Shown here: piece by piece, positions 59,528 to 64,000 of the stretch
Layout of the letters: each line of letters opens with the position of its first letter
Position numbering within the stretch: the first letter of the stretch is position 1
Assembly (NCBI GenBank): GCA_016794345.1
Contig: JAEUKE010000258.1
Span: 111,527-175,526 of the forward strand
Length of the DNA: 64,000 nt
Source: Myxococcales bacterium
Lineage (GTDB): Bacteria > Myxococcota_A > Polyangia > Polyangiales > Polyangiaceae
Direction of reading: 5' to 3'
Notes under the pieces: model-generated
Told to the model about the DNA's origin: nothing
The model's input: the letters and a program-made list of their open reading frames with translations, nothing else
The model's database searches: none
Translations under genes and position numbers: made by a program

Positions 59528-60034
59528 ATGTTCAAGACCATCCTGCTTCCCCACGATTTCTCTGCATCTGCCCTGCGCGCCGAGGGCTACGCCGCGCAAA
59601 TGGCGCGCACCCTCGGCAGCCGGATCGTCCTCTGTCACGTCAGCGACCTGCCCGGCCTCGACGTCGGCGCGCTCTTTCAACCCGAGGGCGAGCGCACCCC
59701 GGCCAAGGTCGAGGAATACGTCGTCCGCACGGCGAAGGAGCGGCTCGAGGTCCGCGCGAAGGAGCTGCGCGCCAAGGGGATCACGGTCACCTGCCGCGCG
59801 TGCATGGGAGACGTGGCGCCCGCCATCCTCAAGGAGGCCGACGAGATCGGCGCGGACGTCATCGTCATGGGCACCCACGGTCGAAAGGGCCTCGCGCACC
59901 TCTTGCTCGGGAGCGTCGCCGAGAAGGTCATCCGCCAGGCGCAGGTGCCGGTGCTCACCGTTCGCTACGCCGAGGACGAAGGCGTGGTGGAGACGGACGA
60001 AGAGACGGCGATGCGCGACGAGATGGCGGGGTGA
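59528..60034 (+). CDS. Universal stress protein (UspA family, ATP-binding type)
   Basis: 168 residues. Starts FKTILLPHDFSASALRAEGYA and has the ATP-binding signature VMGTHGRKGLAHLLLGSVAEK (G-x2-G-x9-G-S) at about 116-136, then VPVLTVRY. A 20-residue acidic tail follows (DEGVVETDEETAMRDEM). Together with tauE it forms a two-gene unit divergent from the sulfide-oxidation operon, so it may be part of the response to sulfur stress. It converges with a reductase gene; a short CAGGCC/GGCCTG hairpin lies between (60042-60057). Confidence 0.92.
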   Translation: MFKTILLPHDFSASALRAEGYAAQMARTLGSRIVLCHVSDLPGLDVGALFQPEGERTPAKVEEYVVRTAKERLEVRAKELRAKGITVTCRACMGDVAPAILKEADEIGADVIVMGTHGRKGLAHLLLGSVAEKVIRQAQVPVLTVRYAEDEGVVETDEETAMRDEMAG

Positions 60035-60068
60035 GAGGGGGCAGGCCGTTTGGCCTGGCCCGGGGACG

Positions 60069-60626
60069 TCAACGCGCGCGCCGGTAGTGCATGGCGACCG
60101 CGCCGCAGCGGAGCGGCTGCGCCGAGATCAGCTCGAGCCGTCGCGTGCTGGGCAGCCCGCCTTCGTACAGGGTCGGGCCGTGGCCGGCGATCCTCGGGTG
60201 GACGAGGAGCTTGTACTCGTCGATCAGATCCAGCCGGTCCAGCTCGGTCGCGAGCTTGCCGCTCCCGAGGAGCACACCGGCCGGCGTCGCGTCCTTCAAA
60301 CTCTGCACGCCGGTGCGCAGATCGCCGGCGACGTGGTGGCTGTTGGTCCAGGGGAAGTCCTTGCGCGTCGACGACACCACGTATTTCGGCTTCGCCTCCA
60401 GCTTCACCGCCCACTCGCGGATCGCCGGCGGCGCATCCTGCTCCCCGCGCGCAACCGCCGGCCAGTAGCTCTCCATCATCTCGTAGGTGACGCGGCCCCA
60501 CAGCATCGCCCCGTGCTCGTCCAGGAGGCGGGTGAAGAAGGCGTTTGTCTCGTCGTCGACGATTCCCTCCTGGTGGTCCACACAACCGTCGAGGGTGACG
60601 TTGATGCTGAAGGTCAGGAGGCCCAT
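60069..60626 (-). CDS. RibD C-terminal/DHFR-superfamily reductase
   Basis: 185 residues. The sequence LLTFSINVTLDGCVDHQEGIV, AMLWGRVTYEMMESYWPAVA, KYVVSSTRKDFPWTNSHHVAGD and VLLGSGKLATELDRLDLIDEY follows the dihydrofolate-reductase-like family with a NADPH-binding fold, including the GSGKL nucleotide loop. These small stand-alone proteins are annotated as RibD-like but their substrates are mostly unknown. Monocistronic, divergent from the nitroreductase-like gene with 180 bp between; I see no further element in that gap. Confidence 0.88.
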   Translation of the reverse strand: MGLLTFSINVTLDGCVDHQEGIVDDETNAFFTRLLDEHGAMLWGRVTYEMMESYWPAVARGEQDAPPAIREWAVKLEAKPKYVVSSTRKDFPWTNSHHVAGDLRTGVQSLKDATPAGVLLGSGKLATELDRLDLIDEYKLLVHPRIAGHGPTLYEGGLPSTRRLELISAQPLRCGAVAMHYRRAR

Positions 60627-60806
60627 GGCGGCGAGTCTACTCGGGTCGCTCCCCCATTGCGTCTCGTCTGCGCCGCCGGCGCCGACAATCAGATGGAGCT
60701 CTTCGGCACCTACCTCGGTGCGATATCCTCCCGCTTGGCGCGCCGTGCACAAACGTTGTCGTGCCGAGACAAGCCCCAACCGGGCGGCGGCTCTACGGTG
60801 CCGTTC

Positions 60807-61961
60807 ATGGATCGGCTCGGACGAGGTCTCGGTGGCCGGCGAAGATGGCTCTCGAACGCCGCGGCGCTCTCCGGGCTCTGGGTAGTCTCCGGAGGTTGTT
60901 ACTACGGCGCGGAAGAGGGCGAGGCGTACGAACCGTGGCTCTATCCGGGGGCGGATCTGCGCCCGGATAGGTTGGTCGTTGGCGCTGCCATCCTCGCCTC
61001 CAGCCCACACAATACGCAGCCGTGGTGGATGCGAGCGACCGCGAACCGCGTCGACTTCTTCTCCGATGCGTCGCGGAACCTGGGCTCGTTGGACGGGCTC
61101 TTGCGCGAGCTCACGATCGGCTTGGGATGTGCGCTCGAGAACGGGCTGATCGCCGCTCGGGCGTTCGGGCTCGCGCCGGAGCTGGCACTGTTCCCGAGCG
61201 GTGACGACCCGGCCCACATCGCGACCGTCACGCTCGGCCGAGGCACACCAATGCGTGATCCGCTCTTCGACGCGATCCCCCACCGTCATACGTACCGCGG
61301 GCGCATGATGGACGACCCTCCGCCCGAAGACCTCGAAGCGGCGCTCGCGGCGCTCTGCGAGGCCGACGTGCGCCTCACGTTCGTCGACCGAGGGGACAAG
61401 AAGCACGTCTTTCGTTCGGAGACGATCGCCGCGACCGAGGCCATCGTGGCGGATCGTTCGATGTTGCTCGACGGCGACGCGTGGTGGAGACAAACCGCGG
61501 AGGATATCGAGCGGCATCGAGACGGAGTCACGATCGACACGTCGGGGCTCGGAGCCGCGACGCGGGCGCTCGGCAAGATGGCGGGCCGGCCCTCCCCGGA
61601 GAGCTCCGGTGAGTACTGGCTGAGCGCGACGCGAGAAGTGCACACGCGTGCCTCGGCGTTCGTGATCCTCTCCACCGCGAATCGCGCGGATCGAGCGGCC
61701 CAGGTCGCCGTCGGGCGCACGTACCAGCGGATCCACCTCTGGGCGACGAGCCAGGGCTTGGCCGTGCAGCCGTTGAACCAGCTACCCGAGCGACAGGATC
61801 GGGAGCAGGTGACGGGAGCAGAGCCGCGCGCGCAGCGCGTTCTTGCCACGTTGATCGGCGACGATCGAACCGGGGCCCAGATGCTCTTTCGCATCGGCTT
61901 CGCATTCGACGAGGCGCTGAAGAGCCCGCGGCGGCCCTACGAATGGGTGGTGCGCCCGTGA
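60807..61961 (+). CDS. Exported nitroreductase-like (Acg family) flavoprotein
   Basis: 384 residues from ATG 60807. N-terminus GGRRRWLSNAAALSGLWVVSGG has a twin-arginine-like RRRWL start and hydrophobic stretch, and a Cys (GGCYYG) that might be lipidated. The domain shows the Acg/nitroreductase plan: ASSPHNTQPWWMRATANRVD (flavin phosphate region), LRELTIGLGCALENGLIAAR, PHRHTYRGRMMDD and FVILSTANRADRAAQVAVGR near the end. Acg-type proteins may bind or sequester flavin rather than reduce substrates. GTGA overlap couples it to the next gene. Confidence 0.8.
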   Translation: MDRLGRGLGGRRRWLSNAAALSGLWVVSGGCYYGAEEGEAYEPWLYPGADLRPDRLVVGAAILASSPHNTQPWWMRATANRVDFFSDASRNLGSLDGLLRELTIGLGCALENGLIAARAFGLAPELALFPSGDDPAHIATVTLGRGTPMRDPLFDAIPHRHTYRGRMMDDPPPEDLEAALAALCEADVRLTFVDRGDKKHVFRSETIAATEAIVADRSMLLDGDAWWRQTAEDIERHRDGVTIDTSGLGAATRALGKMAGRPSPESSGEYWLSATREVHTRASAFVILSTANRADRAAQVAVGRTYQRIHLWATSQGLAVQPLNQLPERQDREQVTGAEPRAQRVLATLIGDDRTGAQMLFRIGFAFDEALKSPRRPYEWVVRP

Positions 61962-62557
61962 AGCACGGGTCGATTGCTCGATTGGGCTTGGCCCTCTGGC
62001 TCGCCCCCGCGCCGGCGCTCGCTGAAGGCGAGCCGCCCGGGGGCGTCGACCTGCTGGCGGGGCTCACCTTCCGTACCTACGACGACTCCCTCCAGCTCGG
62101 CGCCGCGCAAGTCGAGAGCGAAGAACTGCGCACGGTCCTGCTGCCCGGCGTCGGCGCGGGCGTGGCCTATCCGCTGACGCCGGACCGCCATGGTGAGGTA
62201 TTGCCGGTAGGCGCCACCAGGGTGGAGCTCGGCTGGGCGCTCGAGCCAGGGCAGCTGGTCCTCTCGGTCCCCGAGCGGGTCGGCTTCGACCTCCGCGTCG
62301 GGCTGGGGTTCGCCATCCACCTGGGCTTCGAGGTCGCTCCTGTCATCAACCTGACGGATCCGTCGCTCAGCCATCTGTCGTTCGGCCCGGCCTTGGCGCT
62401 TCGATACACGTTCGTCGAAGCGTCATGGACACCGACCGCGACGGTGCCTCTCGCCAGCGATACCCGCACGGTCTTCGGAGGCGAGCTCCGCCACGAGGTC
62501 GCGGCGCGTGTCCAGCCGCTGGGCCTCGGCATCGGGCTGCGCTTTCCGCTGCTTTGA
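61958..62557 (+). CDS. Exported beta-barrel-like protein, function unknown
   Basis: 199 residues from GTG 61958, overlapping the preceding stop. Signal ARLGLALWLAPAPALA/EG. The rest alternates hydrophobic and polar residues in about eight amphipathic strands (VDLLAGLTFRTYDDSLQLGA, VGFDLRVGLGFAIHLGFEVA, GPALALRYTFVEASWTPTA) and ends in VQPLGLGIGLRFPLL, a terminal hydrophobic strand with Leu rather than Phe. This fits a small outer-membrane barrel. Co-translated with the nitroreductase-like protein. No Cys. Confidence 0.72.
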   Translation: MKHGSIARLGLALWLAPAPALAEGEPPGGVDLLAGLTFRTYDDSLQLGAAQVESEELRTVLLPGVGAGVAYPLTPDRHGEVLPVGATRVELGWALEPGQLVLSVPERVGFDLRVGLGFAIHLGFEVAPVINLTDPSLSHLSFGPALALRYTFVEASWTPTATVPLASDTRTVFGGELRHEVAARVQPLGLGIGLRFPLL

Positions 62558-62572
62558 TGGCCTGCCGGCCAA

Positions 62573-63631
62573 TCAACGCTCTTCGACGCGCGCGCCCCGC
62601 GCGCGGAACTGCGCCGGCGAGGTCCCGAACCACCGCCGGAACGCCCGGCTGAAGGAGCTTTGCTCCGTGTAGCCGAGCATGAGGGCGATCTCGGAGCCGG
62701 ACAGATCCGCCTTCTCCAGATACGCCCGCGCGAGTGCGGAGCGGACCGAGTCGACGACATCGGCAAACGCAACGCCATCCTCGGCGAGCCTCCTCTGCAG
62801 CGTGCGACCGCTCATCGAGAGCCGGCGGGCGACCGCCTCCAGCGTCGGTGGCCCATCCGCGAGAAGCGCCATGAGCGCGCGGCGAACCGAAAGGATCAGC
62901 GCCGGCGAGCGCGCGGCCACGCTGCGCCGTTCTTCGAGGATCTCGTCCAGGAACTTGAGCAGCTCGTCGTCGCCTCCGCGCAGGGGATGGTCGAGCGCCG
63001 CCGCGTCGAACTCGAAGCTCCCCTGGTCGGCGCCGGTGACCACCGGCGCTCCAGCGAAGGTCTCGTAGATAGCCGCGTCTGCGTCCTTCCGCCGAATCCT
63101 CACGCGCCTCGGGCGGAAGTCACGGGGCCCGAGATCCCGCCAAAGGTGGATCGCCGTCATCAGGGCGACCTCCGTCGCCAGGAGGCTGCCGGGGCGCGGA
63201 GGCCCCAATCGATGTTCGAGGTAAGTCCCAACGCCATCGATCTCGAGCGTATCCACGACCGTGAGGGTGTTGACGAGGGACTGATAGCGAGAGAACCACG
63301 CGAGCGCATGCCGCGCGTCTGCGTGTGCGCGAAGCCCCAGCCCGACGGGTCCCAGGGCGCCGACCGTGGTCGAGGTCGCGAGCTCCACCACGTAGCGCTC
63401 GAACGGAGCTCTCGATGCCACCAGCTCGAGATGGGCATACACCGCGTCCGCTCCCACCATGACGTCGCGCGCGCCGACCGAGCCGGCGTCGAGCCCGAGC
63501 GCGGCCGCCTCATCGAGCGATACGCCATGGCGCACCCCCAACATCACCTGCGGGAGGATCGCCCTGCCCAAGATCTCGGCGGGTCTCACGGATCGGACCG
63601 CGAGGATCGCGCGATCGCCGGGGCGCGACAA
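62573..63631 (-). CDS. AraC family transcriptional regulator (OruR/ArgR-like)
   Basis: 352 residues. N-terminal ligand domain of the Arabinose_bd-like type (about 20-215), with MLGVRHGVSLDEAAALGLDAG and LGLRAHADARHALAWFSRYQ typical of this group. C-terminal AraC HTH domain at about 255-345: PTLEAVARRLSMSGRTLQRRL, then SEIALMLGYTEQSSFSRAFRRWFG, the conserved second recognition helix. It lies head-on to the nitroreductase/barrel operon (15 bp between stops) and is divergent from vapB. Likely target unknown; regulators of this class often control catabolism or lipid uptake. Confidence 0.93.
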   Translation of the reverse strand: MSRPGDRAILAVRSVRPAEILGRAILPQVMLGVRHGVSLDEAAALGLDAGSVGARDVMVGADAVYAHLELVASRAPFERYVVELATSTTVGALGPVGLGLRAHADARHALAWFSRYQSLVNTLTVVDTLEIDGVGTYLEHRLGPPRPGSLLATEVALMTAIHLWRDLGPRDFRPRRVRIRRKDADAAIYETFAGAPVVTGADQGSFEFDAAALDHPLRGGDDELLKFLDEILEERRSVAARSPALILSVRRALMALLADGPPTLEAVARRLSMSGRTLQRRLAEDGVAFADVVDSVRSALARAYLEKADLSGSEIALMLGYTEQSSFSRAFRRWFGTSPAQFRARGARVEER

Positions 63632-63731
63632 GGCAGTGTGTCCGCGCTCAGGCGAGCCGGAGTCCGCGATGGCTTCGAGGCCCGTCGCCGCGAAACGCCA
63701 TCTCGTTGGACAGCTCTTGCGGGCATCAGGT

Positions 63732-63753
63732 CATGTGTAAGCTCTCACACATG
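63732..63753. promoter_or_regulatory. Inverted repeat over the vapB start codon (probable autoregulatory operator)
   Basis: CATGTGT at 63732-63738 and ACACATG at 63747-63753 are exact reverse complements with an 8-base spacer. The right arm ends with the vapB ATG. VapB antitoxins commonly bind such repeats at their own promoter. Confidence 0.65.
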
Positions 63754-63951
63754 GCTACGAACCCGGCGATCGACGACCAGCTCCTCGATGAGGCACTGAA
63801 GCTCGGCGGCCACCGCACCAAGAACGAGACGGTGACGGAGGCGCTGGAGGAGTACATCCGGCGGCGTCGCCAGGTGAGGGTCGTGGAGCTTTTCGGCACC
63901 ATCGACTTCGAGAAGCTCCAAGGCTCGAAGAGTCAGCGTCGACGACGGTGA
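63751..63951 (+). CDS. vapB: VapB-type antitoxin
   Basis: 66 residues from ATG 63751. Short ribbon-helix-helix-like antitoxin: IDDQLLDEALKLGGHRTKNETV, TEALEEYIRRRRQVRVVELF, the family pattern in which K-x-E-x-V-x-x-A-L begins the second helix, followed by a toxin-neutralising tail (FGTIDFEKLQGSK) rich in basic residues. Its stop overlaps the toxin start (GTGA). It would neutralise the PIN-domain ribonuclease and repress the operon with it. Confidence 0.85.
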   Translation: MATNPAIDDQLLDEALKLGGHRTKNETVTEALEEYIRRRRQVRVVELFGTIDFEKLQGSKSQRRRR

Positions 63952-64000
63952 ACGTGCTGGTCGACGCCACCGTCTGGTCCGCCGCGCTTCGACGAAAGAG
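63948..64000 (+). CDS. vapC: VapC-type PIN-domain toxin, N-terminal fragment cut by window end
   Basis: Begins at GTG 63948, coupled to vapB. The 17 visible residues read VNVLVDATVWSAALRRK, the opening strand of PIN-domain ribonucleases with the first metal-binding Asp at position 6 and the usual VWS turn. The rest of the roughly 130-residue toxin lies outside the window. VapC toxins cleave tRNA or rRNA when the antitoxin is degraded. Confidence 0.8.
   Translation, partial: MNVLVDATVWSAALRRK

Noticed and set aside
60042..60057. Strong bidirectional terminator between the stress protein and the reductase
   Set aside because: The CAGGCC/GGCCTG stem has only six pairs and no T run on either strand; kept only as a remark.
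63706..63745. Promoter for vapB from TTGGAC at 63706
   Set aside because: A good -35-like hexamer is present, but no acceptable -10 hexamer at 16-18 bases spacing.

Overview
The window is about 64 kb of very GC-rich, densely coding bacterial DNA. Around twenty of its genes encode lipoproteins: a short hydrophobic signal, a lipobox Cys, a Gly/Ser/Thr linker and often cysteine-rich repeats. Together with IgGFc-binding, AgmX/PglI-like, FHA-sigma54 activator and Ser/Thr kinase genes and a split F-ATPase locus, this style points to the Myxococcota, probably the Polyangia. That placement is inference from gene content; there is no rRNA in the window, and I saw no tRNA or CRISPR array.

Layout. 0-3.4 kb: a cut-off secreted-type gene, a STAS-like protein, a decayed GH31 glycosidase and a Cys-rich lipoprotein. 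3.4-7.1 kb (minus): operon rph-rdgB-atpZ-atpI-atpB-atpE closed by a clear intrinsic terminator; only the membrane part of F0 is present. 7.2-20.6 kb: accessory envelope region with many lipoproteins, an O-methyltransferase, a TPR protein, a ComEA-like HhH protein with an in-frame hexamer repeat, a HExxH lipoprotein, a zinc-ribbon membrane protein, a Hint-domain lipoprotein, a FIST sensor, a lipoprotein with two knottin-like motifs, and a truncated gene beside short direct repeats. 20.7-25.7 kb: an FHA-sigma54 activator divergent from a ribose-type ABC importer. 25.7-29.5 kb: IgGFc-binding lipoprotein, SGNH hydrolase, thioredoxin-fold lipoprotein.

29.5-41.4 kb is housekeeping and signalling: folP-cdaA-ybbR-SurA-like (c-di-AMP synthesis and its regulator), a Ser/Thr kinase, a phosphoglycolate phosphatase-like HAD, xerC coupled to a membrane sulfatase-like enzyme, and a coiled-coil lipoprotein coupled to a lipid kinase. 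41.4-49.5 kb: TerC, ketopantoate reductase, peroxiredoxin, a beta-propeller/PglI-like pair, an exported methyltransferase-like lipoprotein and dus. 49.5-56.2 kb: a somatomedin-B lipoprotein, a second TerC, a GH57 enzyme and an M28 peptidase lipoprotein.

56.2-60.0 kb is a coherent sulfur module: two YeeE/YedE half-transporters, an ETHE1-like persulfide dioxygenase and a rhodanese, all with overlapping stop/start codons, divergent from a TauE/SafE exporter and a universal stress protein. Inverted repeats that look like operators lie between them. 60.0-64.0 kb: RibD/DHFR-like reductase, nitroreductase-like exported protein, a secreted barrel-like protein, an AraC regulator, and a VapBC toxin-antitoxin pair cut by the window end.

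The most unusual stretch is 15.9-19.9 kb. Two lipoproteins share a small TCCIN/CPN cysteine motif. One carries two exact CX6CX5CCX3CX4C knottin-like motifs, and the pair flanks a self-processing-type Hint lipoprotein and a stand-alone FIST sensor.
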